Numbered from the stretch's first letter, positions 7,241-15,328 are shown. The stretch: 27,139 nucleotides of DNA from SZUA-521 sp041738285 (GCA_041738285.1 JBGSQB010000017.1:1-27139), one strand, 5' to 3'. The notes: a model not told the origin generated them from the letters alone. Program-made: numbers and translations.

Positions 7241-8077
7241 TTATTTCGCGTCCTTTCGCTCTTCTTGGGCCTTGCCGCTCTCTGCGAGTTTTTGCGCCAG
7301 GTGGCGTTCCCGAAAGGCGCTGTGGCCCAGATGCTGCAGATTGAACGCCGCCTGCTGCGCCGTCCAGAAGCCTTGTGCATCGAGCGCCTGGTTGCAGGAC
7401 AGCTTCGCGAGCTTGAGAGAAAAGCTCGGGCGCTTGGCAATCTTGCCGGCAAGCGCCAGCGTAAAGTCGGCGAGTTCCGCGCGCGGCACGACATGATTGA
7501 TCATGCCGAGGTTGTAGGCTTCGGCCGCGGTGACCGGCTCGCCCGTGAACAGCATTTCCTTTGCCTTGCGGATGCCGAGTTCCCAGGGGTGGGCGAACCA
7601 CTCGACGCCGTTTACACCGAAGTCCACGGTGAGATCGATGAACGAAGCATCGTCGCTGGCGACGATCAGGTCGCACACCCACATCAGCATGAGCCCACCG
7701 GCGATGGTCTTGCCTTGTACCTGAGCGATCGTGGGCTTCGTGATCTGCTGCCAGCGCCGGCACATGTTGAGGTACACCTCTTCCTCGAAGGCCATATGAC
7801 CTTCGGCGCCGGGCTTGGCAAAACCGCCGGAGATGCCCACCGGGTGCATTTCGTAGTCCTCGCGGTCACGCAGGTCGTGGCCCGAGGAGAAGTGCGGACC
7901 TTCACCGGCCAGCACAATGACCTTCACGTCATCATCGAACGCCGCCTTGGTGAACGCATCGTTCAAGTCGTAGGTCATGCGCCTGCTCTGGGCATTGCGT
8001 GCTTCGGGTCGATTGAGGGTGACTTTCGCGACGCCCCCCTCGAGCACTTCGTAGCGTACGGTTTTGGTCTCGGTCAT
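7241..8077 (-). CDS. Enoyl-CoA hydratase/isomerase family protein (atypical active site)
   Basis: A 278-residue crotonase-superfamily protein. The oxyanion-hole backbone segments are present: FSSGHDL (63-69) and GKTIAGG (122-128), and so is the CDLIVAS helix. Aligned by eye with rat mitochondrial enoyl-CoA hydratase, the two catalytic glutamates (Glu144 and Glu164) correspond to M130 and T150, so simple syn-hydration by the usual mechanism is doubtful. The following segment VEWFAHPWELGIRKAKEMLF is typical of a recurring EchA subfamily. Alternatives are isomerase, C-C hydrolase/lyase or another crotonase reaction. It lies 24 bases downstream of the acyl-CoA ligase gene. The acidic/basic C-terminus (QEERKDAK) is unstructured in appearance. 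Confidence 0.85.
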   Translation of the reverse strand: MTETKTVRYEVLEGGVAKVTLNRPEARNAQSRRMTYDLNDAFTKAAFDDDVKVIVLAGEGPHFSSGHDLRDREDYEMHPVGISGGFAKPGAEGHMAFEEEVYLNMCRRWQQITKPTIAQVQGKTIAGGLMLMWVCDLIVASDDASFIDLTVDFGVNGVEWFAHPWELGIRKAKEMLFTGEPVTAAEAYNLGMINHVVPRAELADFTLALAGKIAKRPSFSLKLAKLSCNQALDAQGFWTAQQAAFNLQHLGHSAFRERHLAQKLAESGKAQEERKDAK

Positions 8078-8101
8078 TGGACTGCCCTCATCAGTAGAAT
8101 C

Positions 8102-9646
8102 TCAACCAATACTGCGTTCGGTTGGCCAGTATGGTGCGCGCAGTTTGCGCTTGTTGATCTTGCCCATGGTGTTGCGACCGATATCGGCGACGATCTCGTA
8201 GGATCGCGGACACTTGAAGCCGGCCAGGTGTTTCCGGCAGAACTGATCGAGTTCGATCGACGTCGGCGTCGATGCGCCATCCTTGATGATCACGAGCGCC
8301 TTCAGCTCCTCGCCCATTTCCTTGTTAGGTACGCCAATCACCGCGCAGTCGGCAATCGCCGCGTGTTCGAGCAACACCTGTTCTGTTTCAGCGGGGTAAA
8401 TGTTCACGCCACCGGAGACGACCATGTCCGATGACCGGTCCGTGATGTACAGATAGCCCTCGGCGTCGAGGTAGCCGATCTCTCCGAGCGTGAACACACC
8501 GGGTTCGCGATGGGCGGCCTTCGTTTTCTCGGGGTCGTTGTGATAGATGATGCCGCGTCCCGTGGTATCCCGAAAAAAGATCTGTCCGGCCTCGCCGACG
8601 GGCAGTTCTTTGCCACTGTCATCGAGTATCAGGCACTCGAACGGCGGCAGCGTTTTGCCGACAGACCCTGGATGGTTGAGCCACTCTTCCGAAGTGATCG
8701 CGTTGGTGCTGCCGGCTTCGGTCGCGCCATACGCTTCGAAGAACACCGGTCCGAACCACTCGATCATGGCGCGTTTGACATCGACGGGACACGCCGCCCC
8801 CGTGTGACTGATCAGCTTCATGCTCGATATGTCGTACATGCGGCGAATGTTCTCGGGCAGCGCGAGCAATCGCTGGAAGTGAGTCGGCACCATCAACGTG
8901 CCGGTGACCTTGTGCCTGTCGATTGCTTTCAACACGTTCTCGGCGTTGAAGCGCCCGAGTACGACCAGCGTATGACCCGCAGCGAGTGAACGGACGCTGC
9001 CGAGTGGACCGGTGTGGTAGAGCGGACTGACGACCAGTGAGACGCCGCGTTCGGTGAAGCGCGGGTTGTTCTGCACAAGTTCGAAGTGTTCAGCGATGGA
9101 TGCGCCCCCCGCGAACATCGTTGGCGGTGTCTCGGCGCCCTTGGGTCGTCCCGTCGTGCCCGACGTGTAGTGCAGAAATGGTTTGGGGACGCGGTCAACC
9201 GGCGGTTCGACGGTGCTGCCCGAGGCGACGAAGTCCGTCCATGGCGAAACACCCGTGTTGGCTTCACAGCGCCAGCCGATCACGTGCTTCACGCCAGCGG
9301 CGTGCGCGGCCTCGCGACCAACCTGCGCTGTTTCCGGACCGACAAACAGCGCAGCCGTGCGTGAATCTTCGAGGATGTACTGGAGTTCCGATGCGGTGAG
9401 ATGGAAGTTGATGGGTACCGTCGAGATGCCGGCGAGAATACCGGCCAGATGTGCAAGCACGGTTTCGGCGGCATTCTCGGCGAACACGGCGACGCGCTGG
9501 TCGGGCTCGAAGTGCGCTGCGATCAATGCGTTGGTTGCGCGATTGAGGATCGCGTCCACTTCGCGCCAGGTGATGGTGCCGCGTTCGTCGCACAGTGCAT
9601 GTGCGTGCGGAGACAATTCGGCCCACTTGGCCGTGGCGATGGACAT
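8102..9646 (-). CDS. Acyl-CoA synthetase (AMP-forming), FadD-like
   Basis: A 514-residue ANL-superfamily ligase that activates a carboxylic acid to acyl-AMP and then to the CoA thioester. The P-loop-like motif TSGTTGRPKG spans 161-170, EAYGATE follows in the middle of the protein, the hinge/adenine motif YITDRSSDMV lies near residue 400, and the catalytic lysine of the C-terminal lid is K499 in GKINKRKL. Length and domain order are complete. The substrate cannot be fixed: the subfamily takes medium/long-chain, bile-acid-like or aryl carboxylates. It lies in an operon with an SDR upstream (27-base gap) and the crotonase downstream, which suggests it starts a CoA-dependent degradation branch. 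An initial ATG at 9646 follows GGGAGAGCTGAGC. Confidence 0.92.
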   Translation of the reverse strand: MSIATAKWAELSPHAHALCDERGTITWREVDAILNRATNALIAAHFEPDQRVAVFAENAAETVLAHLAGILAGISTVPINFHLTASELQYILEDSRTAALFVGPETAQVGREAAHAAGVKHVIGWRCEANTGVSPWTDFVASGSTVEPPVDRVPKPFLHYTSGTTGRPKGAETPPTMFAGGASIAEHFELVQNNPRFTERGVSLVVSPLYHTGPLGSVRSLAAGHTLVVLGRFNAENVLKAIDRHKVTGTLMVPTHFQRLLALPENIRRMYDISSMKLISHTGAACPVDVKRAMIEWFGPVFFEAYGATEAGSTNAITSEEWLNHPGSVGKTLPPFECLILDDSGKELPVGEAGQIFFRDTTGRGIIYHNDPEKTKAAHREPGVFTLGEIGYLDAEGYLYITDRSSDMVVSGGVNIYPAETEQVLLEHAAIADCAVIGVPNKEMGEELKALVIIKDGASTPTSIELDQFCRKHLAGFKCPRSYEIVADIGRNTMGKINKRKLRAPYWPTERSIG

Positions 9647-9673
9647 GCTCAGCTCTCCCTCTACTCGGACTCG

Positions 9674-10450
9674 TCAGTACGGTGCGGTGCCGCCGTCGAC
9701 GCTCAACATGGCGCCGGTAATCCCGCCGCCGGCACTCGAGGCGAGAAGCACAGCCATGGCGGCGACTTCCTCGACCGTGTTCGGACGCTTGATGGCAGAT
9801 TCCTGCGCAAACATATCGACCATGGCTTCGAACGTGATGCCCATCGCCTTTGCGGTGGCCGGGCCATTGTCCTTCACGATGTCAGTGATCACGAGCCCGG
9901 GACAGATGGCGTTGACCGTGACCCCCAGTGGACCGACCTCCTGCGCGAGTGACTTGGTCATGCCGTTGACGGCGTGCTTTGCCGCGGTGTAGGCGGAGAA
10001 CACGGGCTTACCGATTTTTCCTTCCACTGACGAGATGTTGATGATGCGCCCCCACTTCTGCGTGGTCATCGACGGCAGGGCGCGGCGGCAGGCCCAGAAC
10101 GTGGAATACACATTCCATTTCATCGCCTGATCGAACGCTTCATCCGACAGCTTGATCAAGGGTTGCAGATCACCTGCACCGCCCGCGTTGTTGACCAGCA
10201 CGTCGATGCGACCGTACTTCGCGATCGTTTCATCGACGAAGGCTTCAACCTCACTCTGAACCATGGCATCACCGGCGATGAACACGCAGCGCTCGCCCGC
10301 ATGGAGCGTTTTGACCGCCCCTTCGCCCTTCTGCTTGTTGCGTGCCATCAGCGCGACCGTGGCGCCTTCGGCGAGGAACGCCTGCGCAATGGCGAGACCG
10401 ATGCCCGCCGTACCGCCGGTGACCGCAGCGATCCGACCCTTCAATTGCAT
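9674..10450 (-). CDS. Short-chain dehydrogenase/reductase
   Basis: A 258-residue classical SDR. The TGGTAGIG cofactor motif is at residues 11-18, NNAG at 87-90, and the catalytic S141, Y154 and K158 (YTAAK) are all present; the ending LSVDGGTAPY is standard. R37 after beta-2 (MARNK) suggests NADP(H). An in-frame codon 90 bases further upstream would add a basic, low-complexity stretch unlike any SDR, so ATG 10450 is preferred; the preceding GGGGCAG is a modest ribosome binding site. It leads the minus-strand operon with ligase, crotonase and aminotransferase, and is divergent from the VOC gene at 10575. Likely a 3-hydroxyacyl-CoA or cyclic alcohol dehydrogenase (inference). Confidence 0.9.
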   Translation of the reverse strand: MQLKGRIAAVTGGTAGIGLAIAQAFLAEGATVALMARNKQKGEGAVKTLHAGERCVFIAGDAMVQSEVEAFVDETIAKYGRIDVLVNNAGGAGDLQPLIKLSDEAFDQAMKWNVYSTFWACRRALPSMTTQKWGRIINISSVEGKIGKPVFSAYTAAKHAVNGMTKSLAQEVGPLGVTVNAICPGLVITDIVKDNGPATAKAMGITFEAMVDMFAQESAIKRPNTVEEVAAMAVLLASSAGGGITGAMLSVDGGTAPY

Positions 10451-10574
10451 GAGCTGCCCCGTGAATTCAGATATGGCCGATTCGGCCGGCAAGTGTTGCC
10501 GTTGCCGACGGACTTGGCAACTGTGCCGATCGCGGTGCACGCCGTCTGGCGCTTTTCACCGCTATCATCGAGTG
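10451..10574. promoter_or_regulatory. Divergent intergenic region with two inverted repeats
   Basis: This 124-bp gap separates two divergent genes and must carry both promoters. It contains a perfect 13-base palindrome GGCCGATTCGGCC (10475-10487) starting 25 bases upstream of the SDR start, and a second dyad, GTTGCC (10495-10500, repeated at 10501-10506) facing GGCAAC (10516-10521). Either could be an operator. No clear -35/-10 pair was found by eye. Confidence 0.4.
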
Positions 10575-11105
10575 ATGCTCACCCGCGACATTGTTCAGAT
10601 CGCTTACTTCGTGACCGATGCCAAGGCTGCGGCGCTTCGGATGGCGACGGCCTTCGGTGCAGGTCCGTTCTTCCTCGCCGAACGCATCGAGCTTGCCTGG
10701 TGCGAGTACCGGGGCGTTGCCAGCGACTTTGTGCATACCTCCGCCTACGGGCAGTGGGGCGATGTGATGATGGAACTGGTGCAGCAGGACAGTGAAGGGC
10801 CATCGCCGTTCAGAGACATGTACGGCAAGGGGGAAGAGGGCATCCACCACGTAGCGATCATGGTGGAGTCGATGACCGAGACCTATGCGCATTACCAAAG
10901 CCTCGGGTTTGCCGTCGCCGCGCGTGCGGAAACGCGCTCCGGCGTGGAATTTGCCTTCATCGATACCACGGCGGCGCTCGGTCACATGATCGAGATCTAT
11001 CAGGGCACGCCGCAGCTGCGGGGCTTCTACGCATTCGTGAAGGAAGCATCTCGCGACTGGGATGGAAGCGATCCGCTGCGTCCTCTCGATGCGGAGGTTC
11101 GTTAA
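10575..11105 (+). CDS. VOC-family protein (glyoxalase/epimerase-like)
   Basis: A 176-residue VOC protein built of two betaalphabetabetabeta modules, starting at about residues 5 and 90. Likely metal ligands are E67 (MMELVQ), H92 (IHHVAIMV) and E140 (HMIEIYQG); the first-module histidine is replaced by Q8 (VQIAYFV), which is also seen in epimerase/glyoxalase-like members. The ATG at 10575 is chosen because the longer open frame upstream would run through the divergent gene and encode non-VOC sequence. Its stop codon overlaps the stop of the convergent aldo/keto reductase gene. The function is probably isomerisation or cleavage of an intermediate in the surrounding pathway; no substrate is assigned. 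Confidence 0.8.
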   Translation: MLTRDIVQIAYFVTDAKAAALRMATAFGAGPFFLAERIELAWCEYRGVASDFVHTSAYGQWGDVMMELVQQDSEGPSPFRDMYGKGEEGIHHVAIMVESMTETYAHYQSLGFAVAARAETRSGVEFAFIDTTAALGHMIEIYQGTPQLRGFYAFVKEASRDWDGSDPLRPLDAEVR

Positions 11106-12112
11106 ACGCGATGCAGGTGCGGACGCAGATCGAGGGCATTCGCCTTGTCGAAATAGCGCACTGCGACGCCGCAGGGCGGTACCAGCGCATCGATCTGGGC
11201 GCGATCATCTGCGGTGATTGCGACCTTCACCGCGCCGAGGTTATCGACGATCTGATCCAGCGTGCGTGGCCCGACGATGGGCGCCGTCACGCCGGGTTGC
11301 GCGGCGCACCAGGCGAGCGCGAGTTGCGACATTGAGCAGCCCTTCTGTTCTGCCATCAGTGCAAGGTGTTCGATTGCATCCCACGCTTGCGGTGTGGCTT
11401 CACGCGCGAAGTTGTCCTTACCGTCCTGCCAGCGGCCATCGCTCGGTCCGGAATCTCGTCGGTACTTGCCGCTCAAGAGCCCTCCGCACAAGGGTCCCCA
11501 CGGAATCACCGCCAGACCGAAGGTCTGCGCCGCCGGAATCATCTCGCGCTCGGCGGTGCGGTCGAGGAGGTGATACGCCGGCTGTTCGCACACGAACCGA
11601 TTGAGACCGAGTTCCTTGGCGATCCACAGCGATTCGACCATCTGCCAGCCGGGAAACATGCTGCTGCCGATGTAACGCACCTTGCCAGCGCGAATCAGGT
11701 CGTCCAGTACCCTCAATGTTTCGTCGATCGGCACGTCGGCGCTCGACCTGTGCATCTGATACAGATCGATCCAGTCGGTTTGCAGGCGTTGCAGCGAGTC
11801 ATCACACGCTTTGATGAGATGCCGGCGGGTCGGTCCGCGGGCATTGATATCGTCGCCTTGGGGCATGAACGCCTTGGTGGCGAGAATGGTGCGCTCGCGT
11901 TTGTCGCCGCGGGCAAGCGCCTCGCCGACGATCCGCTCGCTCTCGTTGCGCGCGTAGACATTGGCGGTGTCGATGAAGTTGACGCCGGTGTCCATCGCGT
12001 AATCAATGATCTCGATGGAGTCGGCCTTCGTTGTCTTGCCGCCAAACATCATCGTGCCGAGACAGAACTGACTGACCTTGATGCCGGTGCGGCCGAGCGA
12101 GCGATACTCCAT
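11102..12112 (-). CDS. Aldo/keto reductase
   Basis: A 336-residue NADP(H)-dependent oxidoreductase of the AKR superfamily, (alpha/beta)8 barrel. The catalytic tetrad is visible: D48 and Y53 (FIDTANVY), K80 (LATKAF) and H121 (YQMHR). The C-terminal cofactor segment PIVGPRTLDQIVDN is also typical. It starts LGRTGIKVSQFCLGT, the usual N-terminus of the YajO/AKR11-13 type (about 330 residues). It would reduce a ketone or aldehyde in the cytoplasm. It is a single-gene unit, convergent with the VOC gene (stop codons overlap in GTTAAA) and divergent from the Rieske oxygenase gene. Confidence 0.92.
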   Translation of the reverse strand: MEYRSLGRTGIKVSQFCLGTMMFGGKTTKADSIEIIDYAMDTGVNFIDTANVYARNESERIVGEALARGDKRERTILATKAFMPQGDDINARGPTRRHLIKACDDSLQRLQTDWIDLYQMHRSSADVPIDETLRVLDDLIRAGKVRYIGSSMFPGWQMVESLWIAKELGLNRFVCEQPAYHLLDRTAEREMIPAAQTFGLAVIPWGPLCGGLLSGKYRRDSGPSDGRWQDGKDNFAREATPQAWDAIEHLALMAEQKGCSMSQLALAWCAAQPGVTAPIVGPRTLDQIVDNLGAVKVAITADDRAQIDALVPPCGVAVRYFDKANALDLRPHLHRV

Positions 12113-12137
12113 TGTCTGTTCCCCCGAGTTGGTTCAG

Positions 12138-12151
12138 CCACGGCTACGTGG
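12138..12151. promoter_or_regulatory. Small inverted repeat in a divergent promoter region
   Basis: CCACG-GCTA-CGTGG is a perfect 5-base-arm dyad in the 105-bp gap between the aldo/keto reductase gene (minus) and the Rieske oxygenase gene (plus). TTCAGCC occurs twice nearby (12133-12139 and 12165-12171). This may be a regulator site, but arms this short also arise by chance. Confidence 0.25.
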
Positions 12152-12217
12152 AATCTCGTATGCGTTCAGCCTGGAACACGCGACATATTCGCGTCAACCA
12201 GACGAGGGCGGGTCACC

Positions 12218-13762
12218 ATGGTCGAAACCACAACCGACACGAATCGCTCCGCGGGAATTCCGTATCAGCGGTTGCTGGACGAAGACAGTCATCCGGTGCC
12301 GCCGTTGTTCCGCGTGCAATCGCCATTACCGGAGGGCCCTACGGTGGTCCCCGCGAGCCAGTACTACGACAAGGCGTTTCACGACCTGGAAGTGGAAAAG
12401 GTCTGGAAGCGGGTGTGGCAGATGGCGTGTCACGAGGACGACATCCCGGAGGTGGGCGACTATCTGGTCTACGACATCGCGCACTTGTCGTTCCTCATCG
12501 TTCGCACTGGAGCGGAGGAGTTCAAATCGTTCTACAACGCCTGCCTGCACCGCGGCCGCATGCTGAAGTCACATGGCGGCAAGTGCGCGCGGGAATTCCG
12601 CTGTTCGTTTCACGGCTGGGCGTGGAACACCGACGGTTCGCTGAAGGAAGTGCCGTGCCAGTGGGACTTCCCGACGGTGAACGCACGCACGCATAGCTTG
12701 CCGCAGACCCAGGTGGGGCGTTGGGGTGGCTTCGTGTTCATCAATCCAGATCCCGACGCGGAGCCCCTCGAGTCGTTTCTGGGTAACTTGAGCGATCAGT
12801 TCCCGCACCTGCCCTACGAAAAGCGCGGCAAGGTTGCACACGTCTCGAAAATATTGCGCTGCAATTGGAAAGTCGCTCAGGAGGCCTTCAGCGAGGCCTA
12901 TCACGTCATCGCGACGCACCCGACCATTCTCGAATCCATTGGCGATGCCAACAGCCAGTACGACGTGTTCGGCAACTACAGCCGCGCGATTTCTCCGGGG
13001 TTTACACCGAGCCCGCACATGAACGGCAGACAGTCGGCGCCGCTCGAAGATGCACGCATGTTTACCCGCCTGCGCCATCCACTGACCGGTCATGTGTATG
13101 AGAAAGCCGACGATGGACTGGTGCACGTGATCAATGGTCGAGGCGAAGTGAGCCGATTCAACGCCGATGCAACCTGGGTCGATGGCCCTCTCACACATGC
13201 GGACCCGAACATGTGCGACTGGATCGGCGGCCGCCAGTTGCCGGGTGCGGATCGTTTGCCGCTATCGCCGTCGCCGCAGGTGCCGGCTGGAAAGAACCTG
13301 CGTCAGGTCGCGGCTGAGCCAATTCGCGAGTCATATCGCGCGGCGCTGGGGGACGCGGTGGATTGCGTCAGCGATGCCGAGCTGCTCGACTCGATCTATC
13401 TCACCGTATTCCCGAACTTCCATCCGTGGGGTGCGTTCCACCGCATCGTCTACCGGTTCCGGCCCAACGGCGACAACCCTGAAGAGTGCATCATGGAGTG
13501 CATGTATCTTGCGCCGTCACCGGACGGTGGCAAGCGACCGGCCGCAGTACCGATCCACCATCTTGGACCGGACGATGATTGGGTGGACGCACCCGAACTC
13601 GGCATGCTGGCGAAGGTGTTCAATCAGGATGTGGTCAACATGCCGGAGGTGCAGCGCGGTTTGAAGATGATGCGCAATGGCGAGGTGATCTTCGCCAACT
13701 ACGGCGAGACCAAAATCCGCCACTTTCACCTGCTGCTCGAGCGGTGGATTGCCAAGCCCTGA
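12218..13762 (+). CDS. Rieske non-heme iron oxygenase, alpha subunit (large form)
   Basis: A 514-residue ring-hydroxylating oxygenase alpha subunit. The Rieske [2Fe-2S] ligands are C109, H111, C129 and H132 (CLH, 17 residues, CSFH). The mononuclear iron site is H229 and H234 (YHVIATH) with D471 (NQDVVNMPEVQRG). E226 takes the place of the bridging aspartate between the two centres. Residues about 268-375 form an extra segment between the iron-binding helix and the next catalytic-domain strands, so the protein is longer than the usual 380-460. It would insert oxygen into a ring or an alkyl carbon using electrons from a reductase not encoded here. ATG 12218 is preferred over a very long upstream extension that only shadows the aldo/keto reductase gene; GAGGGCGGG precedes it. 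Confidence 0.93.
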   Translation: MVETTTDTNRSAGIPYQRLLDEDSHPVPPLFRVQSPLPEGPTVVPASQYYDKAFHDLEVEKVWKRVWQMACHEDDIPEVGDYLVYDIAHLSFLIVRTGAEEFKSFYNACLHRGRMLKSHGGKCAREFRCSFHGWAWNTDGSLKEVPCQWDFPTVNARTHSLPQTQVGRWGGFVFINPDPDAEPLESFLGNLSDQFPHLPYEKRGKVAHVSKILRCNWKVAQEAFSEAYHVIATHPTILESIGDANSQYDVFGNYSRAISPGFTPSPHMNGRQSAPLEDARMFTRLRHPLTGHVYEKADDGLVHVINGRGEVSRFNADATWVDGPLTHADPNMCDWIGGRQLPGADRLPLSPSPQVPAGKNLRQVAAEPIRESYRAALGDAVDCVSDAELLDSIYLTVFPNFHPWGAFHRIVYRFRPNGDNPEECIMECMYLAPSPDGGKRPAAVPIHHLGPDDDWVDAPELGMLAKVFNQDVVNMPEVQRGLKMMRNGEVIFANYGETKIRHFHLLLERWIAKP

Positions 13763-13783
13763 GGTGACAATGCGCAGGCCACA

Positions 13784-14362
13784 TCAATGTCCGATTAGAC
13801 CACGCCCATAGCGGTACCAGATGCCTGCGACGCTGCCGAACGCTACGCCAATCAGGTGGGCCGAAGTCACGACGGGCACGCCAATCAGCGACTCAGTGAC
13901 CTCGCTGCCATTGAAGGCGACCTCCAGCACGACCTTGACACATAGGGCGAGCAACAGGATCAAGGCGAGCAGCTGCCTTGCGTGTGTGGCGACGACAAGC
14001 GCCGTCGCGAACAGCGCGTGCAGCACGCCGGACAGGCCGACGTAGGTGTCGGGCCATGTCGTGAGGAAATACAGCCACAGACCAATGGCGAGGCCCGAAC
14101 CAACCGCCGCAACGACCCAGCGGCGCGCGCTCAACGATCGTCCGAGCGCGATGGTCAGGAGCCCGAGGCCGCCGAGGTTCATCGCCACGTGGGTCCAATT
14201 CGTATGGACCAGATGACCCGTCAGCAGGCGCCAGAACTCGCCGTCGGCGATCGCAAGGCGATCCCAGGCGAGAGCACCGACTACGGCGTCGTTTGCGGTG
14301 CCAAGCGCTGCCACTGCGATGAACAGTACGACGAGTGGCGTCTCGTGGGTCCAGAGCTTCAG
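13784..14362 (-). CDS. rrtA: Rhombosortase (rhomboid-family intramembrane serine protease)
   Basis: A polytopic membrane protein of the rhomboid family, of the small rhombosortase type that cleaves GlyGly-CTERM tails. Numbered from GTG 14314: WRLLTGHLVHTNWTHVAMN (28-46), the catalytic serine S95 in GLSG and the catalytic histidine H153 in SAHLIG. Starting at 14314 gives 176 residues but cuts the first membrane helix; the open frame continues upstream through PLVVLFIAVAALG with no ATG, GTG or TTG. A CTG at 14360-14362 overlaps the TGA stop of the lipoprotein gene (CTGA), so I propose coupled initiation there, adding 16 residues. The neighbour carries a matching GlyGly-CTERM tail, which strongly supports the call. 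The exact start is uncertain. Confidence 0.85.
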   Translation of the reverse strand: MKLWTHETPLVVLFIAVAALGTANDAVVGALAWDRLAIADGEFWRLLTGHLVHTNWTHVAMNLGGLGLLTIALGRSLSARRWVVAAVGSGLAIGLWLYFLTTWPDTYVGLSGVLHALFATALVVATHARQLLALILLLALCVKVVLEVAFNGSEVTESLIGVPVVTSAHLIGVAFGSVAGIWYRYGRGLIGH

Positions 14363-15174
14363 GTCGTCAGTCGCCGCCGTATCACGGCCAGCAGGACCAG
14401 AAACAGCAGCAGAGGCAGGTCCAATGCGCCGCCCCCTCCATCGCGTTGCGCGACCGTCGCGACCCCTTCCGTCTTGATGCGTTCGCGGAACACGTCGAGT
14501 TCGGCGTTGAGACTCTTCGTCATGTCATCCATCGCAAGGCCAAAGCTCTCATCGCGCTTGGCGCGAAGTGCTTCGGCGCTGTTGACGAGTGTGGAGGTCT
14601 TCGCCAGCGTGCTGGATCCGGGGCCTCGGAACAGCAGCTTGCGTGTCTTGACATCGAAGACTGCGGTGTCGACCAGCGTCTGGATGTCGTGCTTACTGCC
14701 GGGAATGAAATAGGCGCCGACGATCGTCCAGTACAGAATGGAAGCCTTGGTGTCTTCCGAGAACGTCACCTGATCGTAGGAGACGAGGGCGATGACATCG
14801 AGGTTGTACATGCGCGCGATCTGATCGATGGCTTCGAATCCGCGGCGGCCCCGCAGATAGGTTTCGGGGATGACCTCGATCGACGAGATGAAGTCGCGAC
14901 CGACGAAGGCCTCCTTGGTACGTTTCAGCAGGTCTTGCTTGCGCGCCTCGGACAGACCTGAATCGGTGCCGTACTGCGTTGATGGCACAAAGGCGATGCC
15001 GGCGCGCACCGGGAGGAGTAGGTGCGGGATCCCTTGCTGGGTGGGCGGCGCCTCCCCATCCGGATAAAGAAACGCCACCAAGCTGCTCGACGTCCCCTGG
15101 CGTGGCCCGCCCGCAAGCCAGGTACATCCAGTGACTGCGGAGACGCACAAGATCATCAATAACGCGCGCTGCAT
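14359..15174 (-). CDS. Rhombotarget lipoprotein with GlyGly-CTERM tail
   Basis: A 271-residue exported lipoprotein. The signal peptide ends in a lipobox VTGC with C17 as the lipidated cysteine; T18 after it suggests outer-membrane sorting. The C-terminus has GGGG (about residues 246-249), a hydrophobic stretch LDLPLLLFLVLLAVI, and a basic end RRRLTT: the three parts of a GlyGly-CTERM sorting signal. The body has mixed alpha/beta composition with no enzyme motif that I recognise. The adjacent, overlapping rhombosortase gene is presumably its processing protease. ATG 15174 is preferred to an in-frame ATG 21 bases upstream because GGACGGA lies seven bases before it and the basic n-region then begins properly. 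Family assignment (rhombotarget lipoprotein) is from recognition, not a search. Confidence 0.85.
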   Translation of the reverse strand: MQRALLMILCVSAVTGCTWLAGGPRQGTSSSLVAFLYPDGEAPPTQQGIPHLLLPVRAGIAFVPSTQYGTDSGLSEARKQDLLKRTKEAFVGRDFISSIEVIPETYLRGRRGFEAIDQIARMYNLDVIALVSYDQVTFSEDTKASILYWTIVGAYFIPGSKHDIQTLVDTAVFDVKTRKLLFRGPGSSTLAKTSTLVNSAEALRAKRDESFGLAMDDMTKSLNAELDVFRERIKTEGVATVAQRDGGGGALDLPLLLFLVLLAVIRRRLTT

Positions 15175-15328
15175 GCTGATTCCGTCCGATCGCATCGATC
15201 GTGCAGGTTACGCTGGTGCCACGCGCGGCTGCAAAGTCTGATGGCGTGGGTGATGTCGACGAATTTGGCTGCCGCGCCCACTTGCCTCAAGATAGGCGGT
15301 CAATAACACCGACAGAGGGAAGGAAGCC

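Noticed and set aside
10263..10574. N-terminal extension of the second VOC protein
   Set aside because: It would cross the divergent promoter region and antisense part of the SDR gene; the VOC module starts right after ATG 10575.
11366..12217. N-terminal extension of the Rieske oxygenase frame by about 284 residues
   Set aside because: The stretch lies antisense to the aldo/keto reductase gene and has no domain; the ATG at 12218 begins a normal Rieske N-terminus.
13763..13783. Possible intrinsic terminator between the Rieske and rhombosortase genes
   Set aside because: No GC-rich stem with a T-run is visible in this 21-base gap.
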